Source: Streptomyces pyxinicus (lineage in GTDB: Bacteria; Actinomycetota; Actinomycetes; Streptomycetales; Streptomycetaceae). Taken from it: a stretch of DNA of 64,000 bases. Positions 8,601 to 16,031 of the stretch are shown piece by piece (position 1 is the first letter of the stretch; each line of letters starts with the position of its first letter). The notes under the pieces were generated by a model. That model searched no databases and had not been told where the DNA came from. It saw nothing but the letters and a program-made list of their open reading frames with translations. The stretch lies in NCBI RefSeq assembly GCF_024753135.1, contig NZ_JANUGP010000022.1:62001-126000 (forward strand), read 5' to 3'. A program made the translations under genes and the position numbers.

Positions 8601-8803
8601 GATGCCACCGCCTTCCCGGACTTCCGGGTCGGGGTGGCGCGGGTACTACAGGACGATCCGTCCATCGCTGGAGGGAGTCACTCCTCGGGTAGCAGGAACC
8701 CCTGGGCGCCGGGCGGCGCGCAGGGGCGGAGGCACAGCGAAAAGGCCTCCGCTCACCAGATTAATCAAGACAGGGCGCGTGCGGGCAGGGCCGGGACCCC
8801 GAG

Positions 8804-9265
8804 TCAGCCCTGATCTTGCTCCGGGCGGCCGTCGGCGTGGGCCTCCGCGAGCGCCCGCAGGGCCCGGGCGTCGGCGATGGCGCGCTGCTTGGCGATACCG
8901 GGCTGGATGCCCAGCGCGGGCAGGCTGGTGCCGTCGGTGAGGTTCAGGAACACCCAGGGATCCCCCGGACGGAGGTTCACCTGGACGATCTCGGCCCACT
9001 CCAGGCGCCGCCGGCTGGCGATGTTGACGACGGTCACACCGGTGTCGTCGGCGACCACCTTCACCCGGGCGAGCTGGGCCAGCACCCAGAAGATGAGCGC
9101 CCCGGTGACGACGAAGGTGAGCCGCTCCCCCGGGCCCAGCTCCAGCAGCAGCGCGATCCCGGAGATGACCAGGAAGATCGCGACACCGGCGGTGAGCAGG
9201 ACGGCCCGGGTGTGGCCCGGCCGGAAGGTGACGGGAAGACGGGGCAGGTCGAACGTCTCGGGCAT
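8804..9265 (-). CDS. Membrane protein with bacterial PH (bPH2-like) domain
   Basis: 153 residues. Two adjacent hydrophobic segments (about 20-41 and 49-66) are followed by a C-terminal beta-rich segment (VKVVADDTGVTVVNI ... RRLEWAEIVQVNLRPGDPWV) typical of the short actinobacterial PH-like membrane proteins. Function is unknown. It follows hisG by 15 nt in the same direction, which suggests co-transcription with the his/rib unit, an association recalled as conserved in Streptomyces. Confidence 0.8.
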   Translation of the reverse strand: MPETFDLPRLPVTFRPGHTRAVLLTAGVAIFLVISGIALLLELGPGERLTFVVTGALIFWVLAQLARVKVVADDTGVTVVNIASRRRLEWAEIVQVNLRPGDPWVFLNLTDGTSLPALGIQPGIAKQRAIADARALRALAEAHADGRPEQDQG

Positions 9266-9280
9266 CTCGGTGCGTGTCCC

Positions 9281-10129
9281 TCAGAGGCGGCAGGCGTGGA
9301 TGGCCGTGGTCAGGATGGCGCGGGCGCCGATGGCGTAGAGGTCGTCCATGATCCGCTGCGCCTCCTTGGCCGGGACCATGGCGCGCACGGCGACCCAGCC
9401 CTCGTTGTGCAGCGGGGAGACGGTCGGGGACTCCAGGCCGGGAGTGAGCGCGACGGCCTTCTCCAGCTGCTCCACCCGGCAGTCGTAGTCCATCATCACG
9501 TACGTCCGCGCGACCAGGACGCCCTGGAGCCGGCGCAGGAACTGCTGGACCTTCGGCTCCTCACCGTCGGCGCCGGTACGGCGGACGACGATGGCCTCGG
9601 ACTTCATGATCGGCTCGCCGAAGACCTCAAGGCCCGCGTTGCGCAGGCTGGTGCCGGTCTCCACGACATCGGCGATGACCTCGGCGACGCCCAGCTCGAT
9701 GGCGGTCTCGACGGCGCCGTCCAGGTGGACCACGGAGGCGTCGACGCCCTGGTCCGCGAGGTGGGCGGCGACGATCCCCTCGTAGGAGGTGGCGACGGTC
9801 TTGCCCTTGAGGTCCTCGATGCCGCTCGCGGTGCCGGGCTTGCCGGCGAAGCGGAAGGTGGAGCGGGCGAAGCCGAGCGCCAGGATCTCCTCGGCGTCGG
9901 CGCCGGAGTCGATCAGCAGGTCACGGCCGGTGATGCCGATGTCGAGGCGGCCGGAGGAGACGTAGATCGCGATGTCGCGGGGGCGGAGGTAGAACAGCTC
10001 GACCTCGTTCTCCGGGTCGACGACGCGCAGTTCCTTGGTCTCGCGGCGCTGCTGGTAGCCGGCCTCATGCAGCATGTCCGCCGCAGGGCCGGAGAGTGAA
10101 CCCTTGTTGGGGACGGCGATGCGCAGCAT
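9281..10129 (-). CDS. hisG: ATP phosphoribosyltransferase
   Basis: 282 residues, the long (HisZ-independent) form. The N-terminus MLRIAVPNKGSL, the phosphate-binding segment DIGITGRDLL and the substrate loop ETGTSLRNAGLEV match HisG. The C-terminal about 75 residues form the regulatory PII-like domain that binds histidine (PTVSPLHNEGWVAVRAMV). It catalyses the first, feedback-inhibited step of histidine synthesis from ATP and PRPP. It is 53 nt downstream of hisE, the next-step enzyme, in the same direction. The ATG at 10129 is the only good start. Confidence 0.96.
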   Translation of the reverse strand: MLRIAVPNKGSLSGPAADMLHEAGYQQRRETKELRVVDPENEVELFYLRPRDIAIYVSSGRLDIGITGRDLLIDSGADAEEILALGFARSTFRFAGKPGTASGIEDLKGKTVATSYEGIVAAHLADQGVDASVVHLDGAVETAIELGVAEVIADVVETGTSLRNAGLEVFGEPIMKSEAIVVRRTGADGEEPKVQQFLRRLQGVLVARTYVMMDYDCRVEQLEKAVALTPGLESPTVSPLHNEGWVAVRAMVPAKEAQRIMDDLYAIGARAILTTAIHACRL

Positions 10130-10182
10130 GAGGTCGGCTTCCTTTGCGTGACGGGGTTTCTACGGCAGGTGCGTACGGAGGG

Positions 10183-10455
10183 TCAGAGGTGGGCGTAGAC
10201 GTCGTCCAGGGAGATCCCGCGGGCGACCATCATCACCTGGACGTGGTACAGCAGCTGGGAGATCTCCTCGGCCGCCGCCTCCTTGCCCTCGTACTCGGCG
10301 GCCATCCAGACCTCGGCGGCCTCCTCGACGACCTTCTTGCCGATGGCATGGACGCCCTTGCCGACCAGCTCTGCGGTGCGGGAGGTGGCGTGGTCGCCCT
10401 GGGCGGCCTTCTGCTGCAGCTCGGTGAAGAGCTGCTCGAACGTCTTCTTGGACAT
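10183..10455 (-). CDS. hisE: Phosphoribosyl-ATP pyrophosphatase
   Basis: 90 residues, a typical all-helical MazG-like HisE with the metal-binding pattern KKVVEEAAEV and a following EEISQLLYHVQVMM. It hydrolyses phosphoribosyl-ATP to phosphoribosyl-AMP, the step after HisG. ATG 10455 is preceded by a promoter-like TTAGGT-17-TAGGGT that overlaps the ribH stop, so hisE-hisG can be expressed apart from the rib genes. Confidence 0.95.
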   Translation of the reverse strand: MSKKTFEQLFTELQQKAAQGDHATSRTAELVGKGVHAIGKKVVEEAAEVWMAAEYEGKEAAAEEISQLLYHVQVMMVARGISLDDVYAHL

Positions 10456-10465
10456 GGTGCGCCCC

Positions 10466-10494
10466 ACCCTAGCCGTTTGTGGTGGCCGACCTAA
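10466..10494 (-). promoter_or_regulatory. Probable hisE promoter overlapping the end of ribH
   Basis: On the minus strand TTAGGT (10489-10494) and TAGGGT (10466-10471) are separated by exactly 17 nt. The expected start point is about 4-5 nt before the hisE ATG, so the transcript would be nearly leaderless. Confidence 0.45.
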
Positions 10495-10976
10495 TGCCAG
10501 GGTTCGGATACGGAACGGAGCGTGGCCGCGGTCGCGACGGCCGCGGTCACCGCCTCGTGGCCCTTGTCCTCGTGCGAGCCCTCGATACCGGCCCGGTCCA
10601 GGGCCTGTTCCTCGGTGTCGCAGGTGAGCACGCCGAAGCCGACGGGGACGCCGGTCTCGACGGAGACCTGGGTGAGGCCCTGGGTGACGCCCTGGCACAC
10701 GTACTCGAAGTGGGGGGTGCCGCCGCGGATGACGACGCCGAGGGCCACGATCGCGTCGTAGCCGCGGCCGGCCAGGACCTTGGCCGCGACCGGCAGCTCG
10801 AAGCTGCCGGGGACGCGGATCAGGGTGGGCTCGTCGATGCCGAGGTCACGCAGGGCGCGCAGGGCGCCGTTCACCAGGCCGTCCATCACCTGCTCGTGCC
10901 ACTGCGCCGCGATGACGGCGACCCTGAGGTCGCTGACGTTGCGTACGGACAGCTCCGGTGCACCCTTGCCGCTCAC
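10491..10976 (-). CDS. ribH: 6,7-dimethyl-8-ribityllumazine synthase
   Basis: 161 residues. Lumazine synthase motifs are present: VPGSFELPVAAK, GVVIRGGTPHFEYVC (with the catalytic-region His), and GFGVLTCDTEEQA. It condenses 5-amino-6-ribitylaminouracil with 3,4-dihydroxy-2-butanone-4-phosphate and assembles as a 60-mer capsid or pentamer. The start is GTG at 10976, 39 nt after the ribBA stop. It is the last riboflavin gene of the FMN-riboswitch operon. Confidence 0.96.
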   Translation of the reverse strand: MSGKGAPELSVRNVSDLRVAVIAAQWHEQVMDGLVNGALRALRDLGIDEPTLIRVPGSFELPVAAKVLAGRGYDAIVALGVVIRGGTPHFEYVCQGVTQGLTQVSVETGVPVGFGVLTCDTEEQALDRAGIEGSHEDKGHEAVTAAVATAATLRSVSEPWH

Positions 10977-11015
10977 GTTTCTCCTTAGTGCCTTGTTGCC
11001 TTGTTACTTTGTCGC

Positions 11016-12326
11016 TTACTGGTTTCCGCAGGACGCGGACGTAGCCGGGGAGGCCGGTGCCGGGGGCGTGTCCAGCCAGGGCAGGTCATGGCCCATCCGG
11101 TCCCGCTTGGTGCGCAGATACCCCAGGTTGTGCTCGCCGGCCTGGACGGGCATCGCCACCCGGCCGGTGACCCGCAGGCCGTGGCCGAGCAGCGCCTCGG
11201 TCTTGTCGGGATTGTTGGTCATGAGCCGGACGCTGCGCACGCCGAGGTCGGCGAGGATCCGGGCGCCGGCGCCGTAGTCCCGGGCGTCGGCGGGCAGGCC
11301 GAGTTCGAGGTTGGCGTCCAGGGTGTCGTGGCCCTGTTCCTGGAGGGCGTAGGCGCGCAGCTTGGACAGCAGGCCGATGCCGCGTCCCTCGTGTCCGCGC
11401 AGGTAGACGACGACGCCCCGGTCCTCCTGCTGGATCCGCTCCAGGGCGGTGTCGAGCTGGGGGCCGCAGTCGCAGCGCAGGGAGCCGAAGACGTCGCCGG
11501 TGAGGCATTCGGAGTGGACGCGGACCAGGACGTCCTCGCCGTCGCCGAGGTCGCCGTGCACGAGGGCGACGTGTTCCACGCCGTCGACGGTGGAGCGGTA
11601 GCCGTGGGCGGTGAAGACGCCGTGCCGGGTGGGCAGGCGGGTCTCGGCCTCGCGGCGGACGGTGGGCTCGCTGCTGCGGCGGTAGGCGATCAGGTCCTCG
11701 ATGGAGATGATCGTCAGGCCGTGCTTGCGGGCGAACGGGATCAGTTCGGGCAGGCGGAGCATCCGGCCGTCCTCGCCGGCGATCTCCACGATGGCGCCGG
11801 CCGGCCGCAGGCCGGCGAGCCGGGCGAGGTCGACGGCGGCCTCGGTGTGGCCGTCGCGGACGAGGACGCCGCCGGCGCGGGCGCGCAGCGGGAAGACGTG
11901 GCCGGGCCGGACGAAGTCGACGGGCTCGGCGGTGCCGCTCGCGAGCAGTCGCAGCGTGGTGGCGCGGTCGGCGGCGGAGATGCCGGTGGTCACGCCGTGC
12001 GCGGCAGCGGCGTCGACGGAGACGGTGAAGGCCGTCTTCATCGACTCGGTGTTGTCGTCGACCATCTGCGGCAGCCGGAGCCGGTCCAGTTCGGCACCCT
12101 CCATGGGGGCGCAGATCAGGCCCCGGCACTCGCTCATCATGAAGGCGATGATCTCGGGGGTCGCCTTCTCGGCGGCGATGACGAGGTCGCCCTCGTTCTC
12201 CCGGTCCTCGTCGTCCACGACGACGATCGGGCGGCCGGCCGCGATGTCGGCGATGGCCTGTTCGACGGGGTCGAGGCCGAAGTGCTCGATGGCGTCGGTG
12301 TCGTATCGGAGCGGTGCCGAGGTCAT
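11016..12326 (-). CDS. ribBA: Bifunctional DHBP synthase / GTP cyclohydrolase II
   Basis: 436 residues. The N-terminal RibB half (about 20-220) has DDEDRENEGDLV and HGVTTGISAADRA; the C-terminal RibA half (about 225-425) has the zinc cysteines in HSECLTGDVFGSLRCDCG and the LRGHEGRGIGL motif. It supplies both branches of riboflavin synthesis (dihydroxybutanone phosphate from ribulose-5-phosphate, and the pyrimidine from GTP). The ATG at 12326 overlaps the ribM stop (ATGA), so translation is coupled. Confidence 0.96.
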   Translation of the reverse strand: MTSAPLRYDTDAIEHFGLDPVEQAIADIAAGRPIVVVDDEDRENEGDLVIAAEKATPEIIAFMMSECRGLICAPMEGAELDRLRLPQMVDDNTESMKTAFTVSVDAAAAHGVTTGISAADRATTLRLLASGTAEPVDFVRPGHVFPLRARAGGVLVRDGHTEAAVDLARLAGLRPAGAIVEIAGEDGRMLRLPELIPFARKHGLTIISIEDLIAYRRSSEPTVRREAETRLPTRHGVFTAHGYRSTVDGVEHVALVHGDLGDGEDVLVRVHSECLTGDVFGSLRCDCGPQLDTALERIQQEDRGVVVYLRGHEGRGIGLLSKLRAYALQEQGHDTLDANLELGLPADARDYGAGARILADLGVRSVRLMTNNPDKTEALLGHGLRVTGRVAMPVQAGEHNLGYLRTKRDRMGHDLPWLDTPPAPASPATSASCGNQ

Positions 12327-12964
12327 GCCGGGGCTCCTTCCAGGGTGGGCCGCGGGTTCCGGCGGGAGCGCAGCCACCAGTCGCGCATGCCCCACAGGAC
12401 GAGCGCGCCGTAGATGACGTAGACGAATCCGGAGAAGGCGTAGCCGTTGGCGAAGTTGAGGGGGACGCCGACGACGTCGACGAGCAGCCAGGCGAACCAG
12501 AACTCGACCATGCCCTTGGCCTGCGCGTACATGGCGACGACGGTGCCGACGAAGATGTACGCGTCCGGCCAGGGGTCCCAGGACAGGCTGGGGTAGGCCG
12601 TGAAGAGCAGGGCGACGGCGACGGTGCCGACGGCGGCGCCGCCGAGCATCGCCGCGCGCTCGCGCCAGGTGGCGAAGCGGGGCGCGATATGGCCGTCGGT
12701 GCCGCGGTTCCTGTCGCGCCGCCACTGCCACCAGCCGTACAGGGCGACGGCCATGACGACGACCTGCTTGCCCGCGCTGCCGGCGAGGTGGCCGTAGAAG
12801 GCGGCGAACAGGACGAGGCCGGAGAGGAACTGCACGGGCCAGGTCAGCAGGGAGCGGCGCCAGCCGAGGGCCAGGGTGATCAGGCCGAGGATGTTGCCGG
12901 TCATGTCGGACCAGATGATGTGCTGGCCGAAGAGGGTGAAGGCCTCGGAGTTCATCCAGTTCAC
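12323..12964 (-). CDS. ribM: Riboflavin transporter of the PnuC family (RibM)
   Basis: 213 residues with about seven hydrophobic segments and the PnuC-family signature around LYGWWQWRRDR and the C-terminal NFANGYAFSGFVYVIYGAL. PnuC proteins carry vitamins by facilitated diffusion. In Streptomyces davawensis the protein at the same place between ribE and ribBA is RibM, a riboflavin/roseoflavin transporter, so the rib context favours riboflavin over nicotinamide riboside. The start GTG at 12964 overlaps the ribE stop; an in-frame ATG at 12955 is an alternative. Confidence 0.88.
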   Translation of the reverse strand: MNWMNSEAFTLFGQHIIWSDMTGNILGLITLALGWRRSLLTWPVQFLSGLVLFAAFYGHLAGSAGKQVVVMAVALYGWWQWRRDRNRGTDGHIAPRFATWRERAAMLGGAAVGTVAVALLFTAYPSLSWDPWPDAYIFVGTVVAMYAQAKGMVEFWFAWLLVDVVGVPLNFANGYAFSGFVYVIYGALVLWGMRDWWLRSRRNPRPTLEGAPA

Positions 12965-13569
12965 CGGCCGGCCCTCCGCGCGCGGTCGCCGAGCAGGCTC
13001 TCGACGTACTTGGCGATGACGTCGACCTCCAGGTTGACCGGGTCGCCGGGCTGCTTCACGCCGAGCGTGGTCAGGGCGAGGGTGGTCGGGATGAGGCTGA
13101 CGGTGAAGTGGTCGGGGCCGGCGTCCACGACGGTGAGGCTGATGCCGTCGACCGTGATGGAGCCCTTCTCCACGACGTACCGGGCGAGGTCGGCGGGGAG
13201 GGAGATCCTGACGAGTTCCCAGTGCTCGGAGGGCGTGCGCGCCAGCACCTGTCCGGTGCCGTCCACGTGGCCCTGCACGATGTGTCCGCCGAGGCGCGCG
13301 CCGACGGCGGTGGGGCGCTCCAGGTTGACGCGGGAGCCTACGGTGAGCGCGCCCAGGCTGGAGCGCTTCAGCGTCTCGGCCATGACGTCGGCGGTGAACT
13401 CGCCGTCCCCGTGCTCCACGACGGTGAGACAGACCCCGTTCACGGCGATGGAGTCGCCGTGCTGCGCGCCCTCGGTCACGACGGGGCCGCGGAGCCGGAA
13501 GCGGGAGGCGTCGCCGAGATTCTCGACGGCGGTGACCTCACCCAGCTCTTCGACGATTCCGGTGAACAC
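12961..13569 (-). CDS. ribE: Riboflavin synthase alpha chain
   Basis: 202 residues made of two homologous lumazine-binding repeats: residues about 1-90 with VFTGIVEELG and VNGVCLTVV, and about 95-190 with HIVQGHVDGTG and VDGISLTVVD. It dismutates two 6,7-dimethyl-8-ribityllumazine to riboflavin. GTG 13569 is supported by AGGAGG eight nt upstream and the invariant (M/V)FTGIVE start. It is the first gene of the operon and is preceded by a 170-nt leader and the FMN riboswitch. Confidence 0.96.
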   Translation of the reverse strand: MFTGIVEELGEVTAVENLGDASRFRLRGPVVTEGAQHGDSIAVNGVCLTVVEHGDGEFTADVMAETLKRSSLGALTVGSRVNLERPTAVGARLGGHIVQGHVDGTGQVLARTPSEHWELVRISLPADLARYVVEKGSITVDGISLTVVDAGPDHFTVSLIPTTLALTTLGVKQPGDPVNLEVDVIAKYVESLLGDRARRAGR

Positions 13570-13573
13570 TTCC

Positions 13574-13671
13574 CGGGTCCTCCTGCCTCGTGGGGCACGG
13601 ACTCCGGGGCCTGTCGATGACGACAGAATGAACGGGTGGACACACCGGGGGCGTCGCCGAAGGAGGACCCG
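13574..13671 (-). promoter_or_regulatory. Ribosome-binding-site sequestering pair in the rib leader
   Basis: The ribE Shine-Dalgarno region in RNA sense is AGGAGGACCCG (13584-13574). An exact complement, CGGGTCCTCCT, lies at 13671-13661 in the same leader. The 11-bp pairing would hide the RBS, consistent with translational control by the riboswitch just upstream. Confidence 0.6.
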
Positions 13672-13739
13672 CCCGGATATGGACGTGTCCCGCGATACGG
13701 CGGCGCGCACACGGATGTGCTCGCCCGCCGCGCACTGCC

Positions 13740-13858
13740 TCCCATCCGGACTTTAACCGTCGGTCCAGGAATTTCACCTGGTCAACCGGCCGCTGGAAGC
13801 GACCGGGTCGCGGACTGTAACCGCCGGTTCGGACTTTCACCGACCCCGGAGTGCGCTG
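13740..13858 (-). promoter_or_regulatory. FMN riboswitch (RFN element)
   Basis: Read on the minus strand, the conserved RFN core pieces appear in order: CTCCGGGGTCGGTGAAAGTC, AACCGGCGGTTACAGTCCGCG, a variable stem, then GTGAAATTCCTGGACCGACG and GGTTAAAGTCCGGATGG. These match the FMN aptamer junctions J2-6. It heads ribE-ribM-ribBA-ribH. Binding of FMN should reduce expression of synthesis and uptake. Confidence 0.93.
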
Positions 13859-14011
13859 CTTCTGGTACAGGGCCAGTGTGCCACGCCCGCCACTCACCCC
13901 GACAGGCGAGCGGTGTGGGCTCGCTCACAGTGCGTGGCGCCGAACTTGCGCGCCGCAGCGGCCGGGGTCAACCCAGCCGTCCCGGGCGAGCGTTGGTCCC
14001 GGTCCGGACCA

Positions 14012-14040
14012 TTGACCTTAATGGTCTAGTCCTTTTAGGG
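14012..14040 (+). promoter_or_regulatory. Candidate promoter with dre-like palindrome upstream of the sigma gene
   Basis: TTGACC (14012-14017), a 17-nt spacer and TTAGGG form a plausible vegetative promoter. The spacer holds AATGGTCTAGTCCTTT (14020-14035), which matches the DasR consensus ACTGGTCTAGACCACT at 12 of 16 positions, and GACCATT-6-AATGGTC forms a perfect 7-bp inverted repeat (14008-14027). Promoter call moderate, regulator assignment weak. Confidence 0.4.
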
Positions 14041-14139
14041 TGCGGACGGGCCCGGTGGCGGTGACGACGGCCCTTGCCCGCCGCCGGGCCGCCCAGGACC
14101 GCGGGCGGCGCCGCGCCGCCCTTCTGGCAGGGTGAGCGC

Positions 14140-15030
14140 ATGGAATCCGCCCTGCCCGCAGACGAGTTCGAGGCCCACCGGGGCAGGCTGTTCGGCCTGG
14201 CCTACCGGCTGCTCGGCTCCGCCACGGAGGCCGAGGACGCCGTCCAGGACGCGTATCTGCGGTTCGCCGGCGCCGACCGCGCGGTGATCGAACGCCCCGG
14301 GGCCTGGCTCGCGAAGGCCGTCACCAACCTCTGCCTGAACCGGCTCACCTCGGCCCGCGCCCGGCGCGAGCGGTACGTCGGACCCTGGCTGCCGGAGCCG
14401 GTGGCGACCGCCGACGACACCCTCGGGCCCCTGGAGTCCGCCGAGCGGCGCGAGCAGGTCTCGATGGCGATGCTGCTGCTCCTGGAACGGCTGACCCCGG
14501 CGGAGCGCGCGGTGTACGTGCTGCGCGAGGCCTTCGGGTACGGCCACCGGGAGATCGCGGACGTCCTCGGGCTGACCGAGGCCAACTCCCGTCAGCTGTA
14601 CCGGCGGGCGGCGGCCCGGGTGGCGGTGCCCGAGGGCCGTTTCGAGGCGGCCCCGGAGCGCCGGGAGGCCCTGGTCGCGTCGTTCGTCTCGGCTGCCCGC
14701 GAGGGTGACGTCGCCGCTCTGGAGCGGCTGCTGGCGGCGGACGTGACCTGGTGGAGCGACGGGGGCGGCAAGGTCAGCGCGGCCCTGCGGCCGATCGAGG
14801 GCCGGGAGAAGGTGCTGCGTTTCCTGGCAGGGGTCGCACAACGGCACGCGGTCGGTGTGGAGCTCTCGTCGGCGGAGCTGAACGGCACGCCGGCGCTGGT
14901 CATGTGGGCGGGCGGGACGCTGCTGGGCGTCGCCGCGTTCGAGACGGCGGACGGGCTGATCACCCAGGTGCGGTGCGTGATGAACCCGGACAAGCTGGAC
15001 TTCGTACGACGGCAGCTCGCGCCCGCCTGA
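14140..15030 (+). CDS. ECF41-family sigma factor (SigJ-like) with SnoaL-like C-domain
   Basis: 296 residues. Sigma region 2 (about 10-75, FGLAYRLLGSATEAEDAVQ) and region 4 (about 115-165, EIADVLGLTEANSRQLYRRA) are followed by a SnoaL-like extension of about 120 residues. The extension holds WWSDGGGK and ends in NPDKLDFV, the DGGGK and NPDKL hallmarks of ECF41. In this group the extension replaces an anti-sigma factor and modulates activity. ATG 14140 was chosen (AGGGTGAGC upstream). The next gene, an NmrA/SDR oxidoreductase, is the usual ECF41 partner type and has an ECF41-like promoter. Confidence 0.9.
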   Translation: MESALPADEFEAHRGRLFGLAYRLLGSATEAEDAVQDAYLRFAGADRAVIERPGAWLAKAVTNLCLNRLTSARARRERYVGPWLPEPVATADDTLGPLESAERREQVSMAMLLLLERLTPAERAVYVLREAFGYGHREIADVLGLTEANSRQLYRRAAARVAVPEGRFEAAPERREALVASFVSAAREGDVAALERLLAADVTWWSDGGGKVSAALRPIEGREKVLRFLAGVAQRHAVGVELSSAELNGTPALVMWAGGTLLGVAAFETADGLITQVRCVMNPDKLDFVRRQLAPA

Positions 15031-15048
15031 GAGACCGTCCGCCAGAGC

Positions 15049-15076
15049 TGTCACGTTTCCGGGGTGCTGTGCGGTC
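15049..15076 (+). promoter_or_regulatory. ECF41-type promoter upstream of the NmrA gene
   Basis: TGTCACG (15049-15055), a 16-nt spacer and CGGTC (15072-15076) closely resemble the published ECF41 consensus TGTCACA-N16-CGTC. The site is in the 85-nt gap between the sigma gene and its neighbour, the usual place for an ECF41 target promoter. Confidence 0.6.
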
Positions 15077-15115
15077 ACCGCTGCCGAAAGGTGCTCGACG
15101 GAACGGAGACACAGC

Positions 15116-15874
15116 ATGACCACGATCCTGGTGACCGGCGGTACCGGAACCCTCGGCCGGCTCGTCACCGAGCGGCTGCGGGCGGACGGCCACGAGGTAC
15201 GGGTGCTCAGTCGGCGCACCCCGCCGTACGCCGTGGACCTGCGCGAGGGCGGAGCCCAGCTGGACGCGGCGCTCGCCGGCGCGGAGACGGTCGTGCACTG
15301 CGCGAGCACGCCGCGGGGCGGGGACGAGACGGCCGCGGAGCATCTGATCGCGGCGGCGCGGCGGGCGGGCGTCGGCCACCTCGTGTACATCTCGATCGTC
15401 GGCGTCGACCGCGTGCCGCTCGGCTACTACACGTCCAAGCTGGCCGTGGAGCGGCTGGTCGAGGCATCGGGGCTCGGCTGGACCACGCTGCGCGCGACGC
15501 AGTTCCACGATCTGGTGCTCACCCTCCTCGAAGGCCTGGCGAAGCTGCCGGTGCTGCCGGTCCCGGCCGGGGTGTGGGACCAGCCGGTCGAGGTCGCGGA
15601 GGTGGCCGATCGCCTCGCCGGACTGGCCCTCGCGGCCCCGGCCGGCCGGGTACCGGACCTGGGCGGCCCGGAGATCCGTACGTTCCGCTCACTGGCCGAG
15701 GCCTACCTGCGCGCGACCGGCCGCCGTCGCCGGGTCCTGGAGATCCCACTCCTCGGCCGCACCTACGGCGCCTTCCGCGCGGGCGGCCATCTGACCGCGG
15801 AACGGGCGGTGGGGAAGGGGACGTTCGAGGAGTACCTGGGGCGGCGGTTCGGGGGTGGTGGGAGCGGGGGGTGA
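15116..15874 (+). CDS. NmrA-like NAD(P)-binding oxidoreductase
   Basis: 252 residues with the Rossmann start ILVTGGTGTLGRLV and a typical atypical-SDR/NmrA core: HCASTPRGGDE, HLVYISIVGVD, and Y-x-x-x-K in GYYTSKLAVE. It binds NAD(P) and may sense redox state or oxidise a quinone or small molecule; the substrate is unknown. It lies 85 nt after the ECF41 sigma gene behind an ECF41-like promoter, so it is the predicted regulon member. ATG 15116 has GGAACGGAGA upstream. It ends convergent to the ROK gene. Confidence 0.85.
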   Translation: MTTILVTGGTGTLGRLVTERLRADGHEVRVLSRRTPPYAVDLREGGAQLDAALAGAETVVHCASTPRGGDETAAEHLIAAARRAGVGHLVYISIVGVDRVPLGYYTSKLAVERLVEASGLGWTTLRATQFHDLVLTLLEGLAKLPVLPVPAGVWDQPVEVAEVADRLAGLALAAPAGRVPDLGGPEIRTFRSLAEAYLRATGRRRRVLEIPLLGRTYGAFRAGGHLTAERAVGKGTFEEYLGRRFGGGGSGG

Positions 15875-15917
15875 GGGTGGGGCGCCGGGTGCGGGGCCTC
15901 CCGCCCGGCTCCTGGCT

Positions 15918-15941
15918 CCCGACTCCCGACTCCCGACTCCC
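15918..15941. repeat. Tandem 7-bp repeat with G-quadruplex potential
   Basis: GACTCCC is repeated three times (15921-15941) after a related GGCTCCC, placing four CCC tracts exactly 7 nt apart. The minus strand is therefore G3N4G3N4G3N4G3, a regular quadruplex-forming pattern, in the spacer between two convergent genes. Confidence 0.6.
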
Positions 15942-16031
15942 GGTGAGTCTTTCCGGTGATGGGCGTCCCCGCATCGCCGGCCGCACCCCCGAGACGCCGG
16001 TCCTTCCGGGCGAGGGCCAGTCGTCGGGGTG

